Positions 45,920 to 59,778 of a stretch of DNA of 64,000 nucleotides are shown piece by piece. The stretch's first letter is position 1. Each line of letters opens with the position of its first letter. The position numbers and the translations under genes were made by a program. This stretch comes from Azolla caroliniana (lineage: Eukaryota > Polypodiophyta), in assembly GCA_043228905.1 (NCBI GenBank), contig JBHGNT010000020.1:12834001-12898000 (forward strand), written 5' to 3'. Under the pieces are notes generated by a model. That model worked only from the letters and a program-made list of their open reading frames with translations. It made no database searches and was not told the DNA's origin.

Positions 45920-46362
45920 GTGGGTTTCTTAATTAAGGGTCACCATTTCTGAACTGGCAGTTATGTCTAATCTATCCATCATTGCAAATCAAGCTCATCT
46001 TAGGTTCTTAACCATTGCCTCTTTGAATTTATTAAACTAATTCAACTTTGCTTCCGCATTGCTTCGTATCATCATCGATGTGATAGAATCTAGGAAAAGG
46101 GCTTCATCTAACTCTAGTAACCCTTGCCCAAACTCCACACTTACACAATACACAATATCAAATATGTTGGGTGTAAATGGATCGAGTCCAATTGAGGGAT
46201 CATAATTAGGTTCATTTCCATTGCCATTAGATTGCGGGCATGCCCCCTTACGCTTTTTAATAAATTCCTCATTCAATGGTGGGTCCATTGCCTTTGAGGT
46301 ATTGGAGTTATGTAACTTATACTTGAAGGATGTACATTGAGCAACTCCTATAGTATGAGCTC
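45920..46362 (-). pseudogene. Class III peroxidase, last exon, decayed
   Basis: After an acceptor-like TTTGTAAG, the minus strand reads AHTIGVAQCTSFKYKLHN with the haem-binding proximal histidine. LNEEFIKKRKGACPQ, GLDPFTPNIFDIVY and GQGLLELDEALFLDS, all strong class III peroxidase blocks, follow. After RSNAEAKLN a TAG interrupts, then FNKFKEAMVKN and MDRLDITASSEMVTLN recall the peroxidase C-terminus with further stops. No earlier exons with the distal histidine were found upstream. It is a fragment or pseudogene of a secreted haem peroxidase. Confidence 0.8.
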
Positions 46363-46499
46363 TTACAAAGCAATATATATGTATATTTAAGTCCAAAGAA
46401 TTAAGCACAACCTCATCTCTCATGTACAAAAATTTCCTCTTTGCAACAAGGCAAGGTGACAAAGGGAGCTTTTTACATCATTGACTGCACAAAGGTGTG

Positions 46500-47010
46500 A
46501 ACACAATTAGCTATGGGCCTGGTTTCGGCTCAAACCGAACCAAACCGCTAACCCATGCTTTAACGATTTATTGATTCCAAAATACTTAAATGGTTTGGTT
46601 TAGTTTACATTATTAATAAACGATTTGGTTTTAGCTCGGTTCGGTTCCAAAACTCGAGTTTATCGATTTAAAGGTTTAAGTGGTTTAGTTAAAAGGTTTA
46701 TTGGTTTTTGGTTAACTATTTTTCCTCTTTAATGGTTTATTAAGTTTAATTTAACTTAAATGTTTAGTTAATTTAATACTTAATTAATGCTCTTTTTATT
46801 GATTTAATTAATTTAACTTAATGTATTTTTGTTTATTTAGTTTGACTTAAATAGTTATGTTTAAATTTTTTATTAAATGGTTCGGTTGGGTTTTAACTTT
46901 TCCCTAAAACAGTTTTAGTTTAAATGGCTTCAGAGTTCATAAACGGTTTGGTTTGGTTTTCGTTTTATATAAATGGTTTAGTTTAGTTTGGTTTGGATTA
47001 GATCAATCAA
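46500..47010. repeat. Low-complexity GGTTTGGTTTA-rich region
   Basis: Variants of ATGGTTTGGTTTAGTT and TTAATTTAACTTAA dominate. It looks like a decayed simple-repeat array rather than a gene. Confidence 0.6.
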
Positions 47011-47399
47011 ATCAAAGCCGCAAAGTCGAGCAACATCGACGCATCAGAACCCTACATTGAGTATATAGGAACTAGTACCATATTGCTCAATATTATATAT
47101 TATGTATTCTTAATAAAACACACACATATGCATAGGTAGATACTCCCATGCATATAACTACATCCAAATGGATACACACATTCAAATACCAATTGTTTTA
47201 TGTGGGGTTTCTATCATGATAGTCTACCATGAGAATTAGTTGATGCATGATATTCGATATCATATACCCCCTTCTCGAACATTGAGATTCACAAATAGAA
47301 TTAAATCGTCATTGATCAACAAAACCATAAACCCTCTTCCAAAAACTGAGATTCACACAGACAAGTATGCATGCATTCAAATAGACATATATATTCAAA

Positions 47400-48710
47400 T
47401 GTGTGTACATCCACATGAGTAGCAAACATGGATACTTAGATGTGCATAAATTCACATGTGTAGTAAACATGTATATCTAGATGTGTATACATACACATAT
47501 GTATGGAAACATACACAATGTACACATGAGTATACTTACATAACATGTATATGCGTACATATGCACATAAACATTCATAAATGCGATACACAGACACACA
47601 TATGTAAGTACACATGTGTATACTTCGTTAACATGTATATGCATATATACATGCGATAAACACACACATTCTATACGTGCATACATACATACATACATAC
47701 ATACACAATGTACACATGCGTATATTGCGATAACATGTATATGCATACATACATGCGATAAACACACACATTCTATACGTAAATACATACATACACCATG
47801 TACACATGTGTAGGCTTTGATAAATTGTATACATACATGCAATAAGCACACATATTCTATACGTACATACATACACAATGTATACAATGTGTTAGAAACA
47901 TTGAGAATCAATTAGATAGGTATATAGAGTTACAACCACAGATATGGATATATGAAAACAAAACTTCTATTACATATGAGAGTAGCTCACAATGGCAGTT
48001 CACCCATGCACTCACACTTTAGAGCTTAGATGGGATTTGGACCAGCTCACTACAAAATTAGTGGGGACTGATGATCAATTCAACCACTGTGTAAGAAAGT
48101 GGATTATATTCTATGTTTGGTTTGAGTATAACATTAAATGTGTAAGTCAGTTGATAGTATTAGAGATATTCCTTTTTTGTCAACTGACTTGTCATTTAAT
48201 ATGACCCAACTCCCTAGATACAGGCCAATGTTAGATAGTACTTATCTTGAAATCAATGGCACATACTTCAAGACTAAGTACATTGTAACTTGCCCACAAA
48301 ATATTCTAGTTGACTTGATTAGCCAGTCCTATTATGTATTTCGCTCCTTTCTAAATCCATTGTGTCCTACGCATCTACAGTTTCCTAGATTAACACATTA
48401 TCGATCCATATGGTCAAGTTGCACACTAGCCGCTCCTCATTTGAGGCTCTATCACAAAATGTGCACTCTAAGAGCACATATGGGGATAGATTTACAACTT
48501 GGGGCTGATCATTGATTATATCTAACACAATGTGTGTATACTTCCGTAAAATTGTATACATACATGCAATAAACACACATTCTAGACGTACATACATACA
48601 CAATGTACACAATGTACACAATGTGTGTAGACTTCGGTAAATTGTATACATACATGCGATAAACACACACATTCTATATGAACATACATAAACACATATA
48701 AGAGAGAGAG
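47400..48710. repeat. About 90 bp minisatellite with (CATA)n core, two blocks
   Basis: Units containing ATACATGCGATAAACACACA, CATTCTATACGT, ACATACATACACAATGTACACA and TGTGTA recur near 47550, 47650, 47750, 47830, 48540 and 48640. The blocks are separated by about 600 bp (47900-48520) of non-repetitive sequence in which I recognise no gene. Confidence 0.75.
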
Positions 48711-48719
48711 AGAGAGAAA

Positions 48720-49020
48720 GAGAAGGGGAAGAACCTCAAGGAAGTTGTCATGGAAATGCTTTGGTGGCAATGCCAGTATTGATGTTGTTGTTGCTACTGA
48801 TGTTGGTGGTGGAGTGGGAGAAGGAGAGGAGGGCATGGCAAATGATATCTTTGGCTATGGAACTCAACGTTGCATCTATCGTCATCGTCATGTGCATGTC
48901 CACAGGTATACAAAGAAAGCTACAACAAATTTGGCCCAATATGGGCAGTACTAGTATCACCATTGTTCAAGAAGAAGAAGAAGAAGAAGAAATGTAGAAC
49001 TTGGATTTTGTTATTGGGTA
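48720..49020. other. Unrecognised trinucleotide-rich stretch
   Basis: Overlapping frames (for example 48745-48954 and 48761-48997) arise over GTTGTTGCTACTGATGTTGG and GAAGAAGAAG runs. Neither product matches a family known to me, and no splice context supports one over the other. Confidence 0.35.
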
Positions 49021-49029
49021 CTCTCATGA

Positions 49030-49310
49030 CATAGTACGTAAATTTTGTGTTCATTTAGCATAACATTCGTTTTCTTATGTTGGAAAACGAATGCGAATGT
49101 TATTCAAACATTCTTGTGTTTTTTTTTTGTTTTTTTCCCATTTTAAAAAGTTTTTTTTTGCTTTTTTCCATTTTCTAGGCTTATTTACCTCATAATAAAT
49201 AGTTAATCCAAAAGTATGGTATTTATCATTCTTTGAGGGTGTTTACCATACTCGAATGATTGAACCCTTTGCGAATGCGAATTCACGTACGGTACGTCTG
49301 GTTCATACTA
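49030..49310. repeat. Dispersed AT-rich repeat, copy 2
   Basis: Partner of 45180-45440. This copy has longer T runs. Confidence 0.6.
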
Positions 49311-50140
49311 GTCTCATCTAAGTTTTTATTACTTATACGTAAATACATACATATATATAAGTAAATACATGTGTGTGTGTGTGTGTGTGTGAAATGAAGA
49401 ACTTGCGGTTTGTTATTTGGGGTCTCTCATTTAAGCTTTAATTGCTTATACATACATACATGTTTGTGTGTGTGTGAAGGTTATTTTATTACTATATCAT
49501 TCATATTCATGGTGGACAAAGAATATCCAAAAAGCACCAAAGAAAACAATCTAAAACAAGCAAAAGGCCTTGAGATTGCTCTTTTGGGCTTGATTGTCGA
49601 TTAAGAAATTTAACACCTCCCATTCAAGTGTCGAGCCAAAGCATCATTCATGTCTAAAGGGCATCCCTGTGCTATTTTCCTCCTTGTAAGTCCTTGTTAT
49701 TTCTAAATTAAACAAGGAAACTTGATCAATCGATAAATTAAAAATTCTAGATGTAAGTGATATGTTTTTCATGTGTATATATGTTGTGCTTGAGGACCTT
49801 TGTTGTTAATGTCTTCATCTTCAGGACCCTAATCATTGTTTTGTTATTGAATTAGCATTCTTTTCAACAGGTCACAAAGAAAGAGTAATGCCATTGAAAC
49901 TAGAAAGGATTGCATGTAGTTCCAACAATCGAGGAGAAGTTACTTGGCACAAGTGTATTTGTTTGAACACATGGAACCATAGAAATGAAATATTGACTAT
50001 ATTGATGCTCATTATGATCAACAAACTTTCTATTGTGAACAAAAAAGTCATAGAAGTTACCACGTTAGCTCATAAGCAAATATTAAACATAATGGAGATG
50101 AATATTGCAAGTTATAGCACGACAATGCATCACTATGATC
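49311..50140. other. Intergenic, no gene recognised
   Basis: It contains a (GT)n run near 49370-49390 and short frames only. Confidence 0.5.
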
Positions 50141-50149
50141 TGCATAAAA

Positions 50150-50486
50150 AATTTGATAATATAGAAATTTCTATATAACACAATGTAATTAAAGTATGTA
50201 TATCAACTTATTTCATGCAAGGGGCTTAAAAAAATTTATTTGGTTCAACTCACAAATCCCCACATTTACATTCAATTCATTCATGGGAGGTAGCATCTAT
50301 TTGAGAGAATAACTCAGAAATTTGATAATATAGAAATTTCTATATTACACAATGTAATTAAAGTATGTCTATCACCTTATTTTATGCAAGGGGCTTAAAA
50401 AATTTTACTTGGTTCAACTCACAAATCCCCACATTTACATTCACTTCATTCATGGGAGGTAGCATCTATTTGAGAGAATAACATGC
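50150..50486. repeat. Tandem duplication, about 169 bp x 2
   Basis: AATTTGATAATATAGAAATT ... ATTTGAGAGAATAAC at 50150-50314 repeats at 50319-50482 with only a handful of changes. It lies downstream of the ARF1 3' end. Confidence 0.9.
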
Positions 50487-51080
50487 CCCTGAAAACGCAT
50501 TCTTCAAAATAAATCCTCTCCAAGATCATAACAACTTTCTGCTCTCTAAAAATTTATCAATGGGTTAGTTTCTTCACATATCACATTTAGGTTCCTTCCA
50601 AGTTGTAATTTCAGATTTACAAAGAAAGCTAGGGTAATGGTTTTCAAAAGGCCAAGTTCATTGACAATGTTTCGAAAAAAGAAGTGTCTGTATACAGACA
50701 ACTTTCCTCAAAACTTCATCATAGCACACAATGAACTCAAACATAATCATTGATTGGAAACGTGATACTGCATGAAATAGGACATTTTCACATGCCGGTA
50801 TCAAGGGTTATTGTTTCTCTTGCACTGTAGGGTTTACTCGGACAATTAATTGTTAATAATGAATGAAAGCAAAACCAAAGAATATCTGGAATTTCCATTC
50901 AAAAACAGAAATGTTTTTTCGAAAAAATAGGACACATATAACTGAAGGTTTTAATAACTAACACACAAAAGAGAAAAAGGCCACTCGTGGCTTGTTAGAT
51001 CATCATAGAAAGGTGCAACTGCAAGGAGCTCAAAATCTTTATATCATAATATTTGCTATATGCTGTTGAATCACTGCACC

Positions 51081-54640
<3,560 letters not shown>

Positions 54641-54732
54641 TGTACATAATGGTGGGAGCCATACATAGCATAGAGACGTAGGCCATAGCTCTATAGAGTA
54701 TGGATGGACCCCATGCCCCTCGTCTCCAGTTC

Positions 54733-55012
54733 TATTATGTTCTGGACTCAATTGGATTGGGCCAAACTCAATCAGATCACCTGACTCATTCGAATCTGAT
54801 CGTTGGACTCCAGTTCTGGACTCAACTGGATCAGGCCAAACTCAATCAGACCCGACTCGTTCGAATCTGATCGTTGGACTCGATTGGATCAAACTAGACC
54901 AGACTGGACTCAATTGGATCGAATCGGTCCGGTCCGAACTCGATTGGATCGGACGAGACTCGATCAAACCGGACTTCATTGGACTTGACTCATTCGAATC
55001 TGATTGTTGTTG
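54733..55012. repeat. Tandem repeat of about 76 bp units
   Basis: TTCTGGACTCAATTGGATTG ... GGCCAAACTCAATCAGA ... TCATTCGAATCTGATCGTTGG at 54731-54806 repeats at 54807-54877. A shorter, more diverged series of GGACTCGATTGGATC units then runs to 55012. It lies upstream of ARF1. Confidence 0.8.
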
Positions 55013-55269
55013 GACAGAGAGACTGAAAAAATGCATTCGTCCCCCCAATCTTGTTGGTGGCACCCGAATCATCGGACACGAAACCCCTCTCTTTTTTTCG
55101 CATGGGGACGAAAACGTACGGGCTAGCAGGAATCGTCCATCCCCATGCAAGTCCACTTGGTCATTCATTCGGACACTTCAATCCACTTCATCAATGAAAC
55201 ACATCGGCATTTGGAAGGACGGGCTCTCGATGATTGATATTTGACGAATAATCGCCTTCTTCCTTCTCT

Positions 55270-55728
55270 ATGGATTGTGCGTACGTTAACCATATCAGTT
55301 TCGAGCAAGATTACGTAACCCCCTGTATTATTTGTCGTTCTCAATGTGGGTGTACTGGTGAGACTCTTCCAATGGAAATGCATATGGAAGAACAAACACG
55401 TGCCATGTCATGGGATTTGATTGTTATGCCATGGTTCAAGATACGCAACTTCCATGATGATGTTTGCCTAAAACAAACTACATTGGTATGCACCATCAAC
55501 TTCCCAATCAGTAAGATGTTTGTCCCACTTTTGGGTGCAACCAGTGGTTTTCTCTTGATCACAATAGATCAAACAATCAATTATTTGCCCCACTTTTCTC
55601 ACAGCCATATGCTAGATGACTTCTTTTTTCTTGCCGCACTAATGATGGATGAAAAATGCCTACGCGACAACCAAAGAAAGTGTGCCACGTTTCATTGTCC
55701 TCGAGCATTTAGGGCAATGAATAGTTGA
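55270..55728 (+). CDS. Unrecognised 152 codon frame
   Basis: An uninterrupted frame from ATG 55270 with nine cysteines, including CIICRSQCGC near its start and CATFHC near its end, and one hydrophobic stretch (FVPLLGATSGFLLITI). No family is recognised. It sits in single-copy-looking sequence between the ARF1 upstream repeat and the tRNA-like modules. It could be a small gene, an exon or chance. Confidence 0.25.
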   Translation: MDCAYVNHISFEQDYVTPCIICRSQCGCTGETLPMEMHMEEQTRAMSWDLIVMPWFKIRNFHDDVCLKQTTLVCTINFPISKMFVPLLGATSGFLLITIDQTINYLPHFSHSHMLDDFFFLAALMMDEKCLRDNQRKCATFHCPRAFRAMNS

Positions 55729-55799
55729 TGCATGTTGTCGATGGATTCTGTGCAACGGAAGAACTGTGTGTGTGGAGAGAGGGAGAGAGAGACCAGATG

Positions 55800-55920
55800 G
55801 ATGTAGCTCAATTGGTAAGGTTGCCCAATGGAGACCAGGTGGTCATGGGTTCAACCCCTACATTCCATAGTGGCATCTAGCTCTAGTGAAATAGAGATAT
55901 ATATGAAGTATATAATAGAG
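55800..55920 (+). mobile_element. tRNA-derived SINE-like module, plus strand
   Basis: GGATGTAGCTCAATTGGTAAG has an A-box (TAGCTCAATTGG), and GGGTTCAACCCC about 36 bp on is a B-box. GGATGTA can pair with TACATTCC at the end of the tRNA-like part, as an acceptor stem would. The following tail (GAAATAGAGATATATATGAAG) is not tRNA. The middle does not fold as a clean cloverleaf, so a working tRNA is unlikely. Confidence 0.6.
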
Positions 55921-55994
55921 AGGTGAGGAAATTGGGTTTCGAACCCAAGACACAGTGCTTCAAGTGTTATCGACTTACCACTAGGGTAAGCTAA
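55921..55994 (-). mobile_element. tRNA-derived SINE-like module, minus strand
   Basis: On the minus strand TAGCTTACCCTAGTGG resembles an A-box, and GGTTCGAAACC is a perfect B-box consensus 40-50 bp downstream. It abuts the truncated LTR of copia A3. Two such modules lie within 200 bp of each other on opposite strands. Confidence 0.6.
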
Positions 55995-56307
55995 TTACGA
56001 TAAAAGAGAGAGAGAGAGAGCTCAAGATTACAGAAAAACAGAGAACTATATTACTAGGAAACAAGAATGACCAACAGTTACAAAGATAAGGAGAAGGTGC
56101 TTATGTAGTCACCTTCTCTCTAAGTTCTCACACTAGTACCGCCTCTTGGGAAAGAGGTTGTGTCGTAACTACTTAAAGATTCATATGTGTCATAGGACAT
56201 TACCTTCTATGACCCACACCTTACTATACAAGGAGGTGGGGTATTTACACACTTGGGTATCCTAGAGTGTGTTCCCACTCATGGAAAGTTGAGTTTGATT
56301 CTCAACA
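55995..56307 (-). repeat. 3' LTR of copia A3, truncated
   Basis: It begins TGTTGAGAATCAAACTCAAC on the minus strand and shares with A2 the GTGACTACATAA-like segment and the terminal (TC)n. The final CA end is not present. Confidence 0.8.
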
Positions 56308-56339
56308 CGCCCCTTCAAACACAACTTTCAAACGCCGAA

Positions 56340-57339
56340 AAGTTGGTTTGGTTTGGTATTCGAGATTCTTCGATTCAGTTGTTCAGTTGAATCGGCTTCG
56401 GCTTAACCAACTTCCGATCGTCGGATGGTTGGTTCGGACTAGTCTTTGGTTCGACTTTTTGTCGACTCCGTCTTCGGGACTCCTACTCTCCTTACTCCCC
56501 CTCAAGCTCGGTTGGTCAACGATCGAAAGACCCAGGTTCGTCGTGAACTATCGCAGCTTGTCGACACCCAGGGCCGTGGTAAGATGTTGGTTGTCTATAG
56601 GTTCGTGTTGATGTGTTGTAGGTCGATATCCCTAGCCAGAACACGCTCTCAGATGAAGTGATAGTGCACTTCAATGTGCTTGGTCCAAGCATGGAAAACT
56701 GGGTTCCGAGCTAGGTGAATGTTGTTCATATTGTCATAGTAGAGGAGAATTGGATCCTTGATGGGAACACCTAGATCCTTCAAGATTCTCTTGAGCCAAA
56801 CGACTTCACATGTGGCTACGGTCGTGCCCCTGTATTCGGTTTCGGTGCTCGATTGTGTGGTTGTCGGTTGCTTTTTGTTGTTCCATGAGATGGCTCCGCT
56901 ACCGAGGGAGAAGACGAACCCTGAGGTCGATCGTCTGTCGGCTTTGTAGACGGCCGAATTGGCATCGGTGTACCCTTTGAGTTGTGTCGGTGTGACCGAT
57001 TTGTAGAGGATGCCGAAATCCATGGTTCCACTCACATTCCTTAGCACTCGCTTAGCATAGTCGAGATGGATGTCTCGTGGAGTTTGCATGAATTGGCTAA
57101 GGAGGCCGACCGTATAACTCAGGTCAGGTTGGGTAATTGTGAGGTAGATGAGACTTCCGACTAGTTGACGATAGAGCGTCGCCTCACACTCTCTAGTGCC
57201 GGAGTCGACATCTATCTTTAGATTTCGATCAAGAGGGGTAGTGACGGGCTTACACTGTGTCATCCCAAACTTATAAAGAAGATTGAGGATATAGTGCCTT
57301 TGAGAAAGCATGATGTCATATGGAGTCCGAATTACTTCT
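56340..57339 (-). pseudogene. Copia A3 RT end and RNase H
   Basis: LSQRHYILNLLYKF and SLIYLTITQPDLSYTVGLLSQF (RT connection), then GYTDANSAVYKADRRSTSGFVFSL, TEYRGTT and KHIEVHYHFI. In the first RNase H block the A2 reading is ADWAG and here it is ANSAV, so the first catalytic aspartate region is damaged. The frame ends in TGA at 56649-56651, where A2 has CGA; sequence downstream still resembles A2 (VLA, TTNIL). Confidence 0.88.
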
Positions 57340-57585
57340 TGTTAAGAATTAGGTAATTAACTACAGGTTAATTAGTACCTAATTATGTGATTAAGCAATC
57401 GAAGATTATGTGATGTGTGTGTAAGTATATGAGAGTGTGAGAGGAAGAGAGAAAGAACACTTATGAACAACGAGATAGGATGGGGGATGAAATCATAAGT
57501 GTTCCTCTCACACTCTCAATCTTCGGTTGCTTAATCACATAATTATGTACTAATTAACCCGTAGTTAATTACCTAATTCTTAACA
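57340..57585 (+). repeat. LTR of copia A4, near-palindromic (246 bp)
   Basis: It starts TGTTAAGAATTAGG and ends CCTAATTCTTAACA, followed at once by the primer site TGGTATCAGAGCG. The first 70 bases are an almost exact reverse complement of the last 70. The match resumes after a gap through GAGAGTGTGAGAGGAA and AACACTTATGA, leaving only a short centre unpaired. An LTR with arms this long is unusual. Confidence 0.8.
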
Positions 57586-57598
57586 TGGTATCAGAGCG
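57586..57598 (+). other. Primer-binding site of copia A4
   Basis: TGGTATCAGAGCG directly after the LTR, the same as in A2; the next five bases (TGTGG) match A5. Confidence 0.88.
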
Positions 57599-57904
57599 TG
57601 TGGTTTTGCACATCCATTAAGCCCACCCGACTCTTCGTGATTGTGTGTTCAAAATGCTGTCGTGATGTGGCGTGCTCGAGGGTGGGAAAAACCGACGAAA
57701 GGGGGGGTAAAAAATGTGCATGTGCAAATGTGTGCACACAAAAGCGATTAATTGTGCATATGAAAAATTAAAAGGAAAAGAAGGGGTTAAAAGGAGGTAT
57801 AGAAGCTCGTGCAAAAAGTAAGAGAGAGGAGAGATAAAAGGTAGAGAGGAGACAGGCTATAAATTTATAGAGATAGAATTATATATTATATAAGAGAGAG
57901 TTAT

Positions 57905-57968
57905 TGGGCTAGTAGATAGTCACATTGACTACCAACTAAAGGTGCACGGTTTGAATTTGGACTTACAG
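57905..57968 (+). repeat. Decayed tRNA-like module
   Basis: GGGCTAGTAGATAGTC ... CATTGACTACCAACTAAAGGTGCACGGTTTGAATTTGG aligns with the module at 630-700 (ATTGACTCCTAACTTGGAGGTGCAAGGTTTGAATCC), with a damaged A-box. Confidence 0.5.
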
Positions 57969-58544
57969 TGCAGTGTGATTTAAGGAATTTTATTCCTTTT
58001 TCATTGAAGACAAATTTGGCGAACCCCCCTTCTTTTTTTCCTATAAAAGGAGATCGAGGGGGGCTCATTCGGGAGGACGTTTTGGGAGGAGGAGACTATC
58101 GCCAATTTTCCTTCGAAGCTCTTCATCTCCTTATTCACCACTTCTCTTCATCTCGTACCCCTTCATCCCCCCATCGCCACGTGCTCGTCTTCTTCGCGTC
58201 GACACTCGAAGTGCTCGTGAGCCCAAGCTTCGTTGGTTCGATGTTGCTCCGCCCCGTTTGTCGTTGCGAGCCCGTGTGCTCGCCGTTCGGGTGGTCGTGG
58301 TTCGTTGGGATTGGCATTTTGGTGGTGCTCGTGTGTTCATCTTCGTTGTATTCGGATTTGCGTTTGTCTCTAAGGGCATTTAATATTTATGTTTTGATTG
58401 AGCTTGTGGTTAACTATAAGTTGCCATTGTAAACAAAACCCTATTTTATAAAGGGTCCTCTTGCATTGGAATCGAACACATATTTATCTCTTTGGTCGAT
58501 ATCATTCGTGTTTCTTTCTCTCCTTCTTTCTTTATTCGTGTCTT

Positions 58545-59370
58545 CCTTGTACGTTCGGCCATCTTGTGACGAGGGGACCGTTCAGGCTTGCCCATGCACG
58601 TCTCCTCCTCATAAAGACGTACGAGCATTTTTGTGCGTGTGTTTGTGTCTTTTTTTTGTACGTTCGATCGTCTTGTGACAAGGGGACCGTTCGGGCTTGC
58701 CCATGCACCTCTCCTCCTCATAAAGGCGTACGAGCATTTGTGTGTGTGTGTTTGTGTCTTTTTTTGTACGTTTGGTCGTCTTGTGACGAGGGGACCGTTC
58801 GGGCTTGCCCATGCACCTCTCCTCCTCATAAAGGCGTATGAGCATTTGTGTGTATGTTTGTGTCTTCCTTGTACGTTCGGTCGTCTTGTGACGAGGGGAC
58901 CGTTTGGGCTTGCCCATGCACCTGTCCTCCTCATAAAGGCGTACGAGCATTTGTGTGTGTGTTTGTGTCTTCCTTGTACGTTCGGTCGTCTTGTGACGAG
59001 GGAGCGTTTCGGGCGTGCCCATGCACCTCTCCTCCTCATAAAAACGTACGAGCATTTTGTGCGTGAGTTGTGTCTTCCTTGTACGTTCGGTCGTCTCGTG
59101 ATGAGGGAGCGTTTCGGGCTCGCCCATGCACCTCTCCTCCTCCTAAAGGCGTACGAGCACTTTGTGCGTGTGTTTGTGTCTTCCTTGTACGTTCGGTCGT
59201 CTTGTGACGAGGGAGCGTTCGGGCTTGCCCATGCACCTCTCCTCCTCATAAAGGTGTACAAGCATTTGTGCATGTGTTTGTGTCTTCCTCGTATGTTCGA
59301 CGTCTTGTGACGAGGGAGCGTTCGGGCGTGCCCATGCACCTCTCCTCCTCATAAAGACATACAGACATTC
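58545..59370. repeat. 105 bp tandem repeat, about eight units
   Basis: Units begin near 58548, 58660, 58766, 58871, 58976, 59081, 59186 and 59290. Each contains TACGTTCGGTCGTCTTGTGA, GCTTGCCCATGCACCTCTCC and AAGGCGTACGAGCATTTGTG. The period is close to 105, a multiple of three, so frames stay open on both strands; the longest is 297 codons on the minus strand, with a 35 residue repeat (YEEERCMGKPERS). Confidence 0.92.
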
Positions 59371-59778
59371 GTGTTTGTGTTATCGTCCCCTTGTGCGTTC
59401 ATGTTGCGTGATCATCTTGCTTGTACCCGTTTGGTCACTTGGCTCGTGCGGTGATCTCGGAAGGTCGACGAGTCGTGATCAACGAGAGCCACCGACTTCA
59501 CAAAACAAAGGGCAACGAGACCTTGCTCGGGAAGGGGTCGGGAAGGGGTCGGGAAGTAGTATTGTCGTAAAGCAAACCTTGGGCCTTCTCTATCCCTTGA
59601 GTACTCCCTAGTCCAAGACCCCTGTGGTCCCGCCCAAGTAACACACGTGCGCGAAACTTCGCGACAACGCCGACAACAAATTCCGGATATCTGTTACCGT
59701 AGTGCCGCTACGTAGCACGTGTACGTGATTGAAGTAAGAAAAGCCAAAGAAGGAAAAGAAGAGATGCCACTAATCAAC

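Larger units (their letters stand above)
55995..57339 (-). mobile_element. Copia family A, copy A3: 3' portion
   Basis: Reading leftwards: RT end and RNase H, then about 340 bp, then an LTR that starts TGTTGAGAATC at 56307 like A2 and A5 and is cut at a (GA)n run near 55995. The coding part stops abruptly in EVI (57339), where another LTR (57340) begins. The rest of A3 should lie right of the window. Confidence 0.85.
57670..59640. other. About 2 kb of extra sequence in the leader of copia A4
   Basis: In A2 and A5 the primer site is only 100-160 bp from the gag ATG. Here it is 2.2 kb away. Leader-like sequence occurs at both ends: 57625-57665 resembles A2 26155-26190, and 59640-59778 resembles A2 26190-26284 with its CGTAGCGxCGCTACxTAGC block. 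The middle looks inserted. It holds a tRNA-like remnant (57905-57965), a pyrimidine-rich stretch and the 105 bp repeat array. No transposase or other enzyme was recognised. Confidence 0.6.

Noticed and set aside
47477-47911. A 144 codon cysteine-rich minus-strand frame
   Set aside because: It is a by-product of the CATA-rich 90 bp minisatellite.
58446-59339. A 297 codon minus-strand frame with 35 residue repeats as a real protein
   Set aside because: No start context, no known domain, and the repeat period alone explains the open frame; kept only as a repeat finding.
58545-59370. Regular repeats as a CRISPR array
   Set aside because: The units are contiguous 105 bp repeats with no unique spacers, in a eukaryotic genome.
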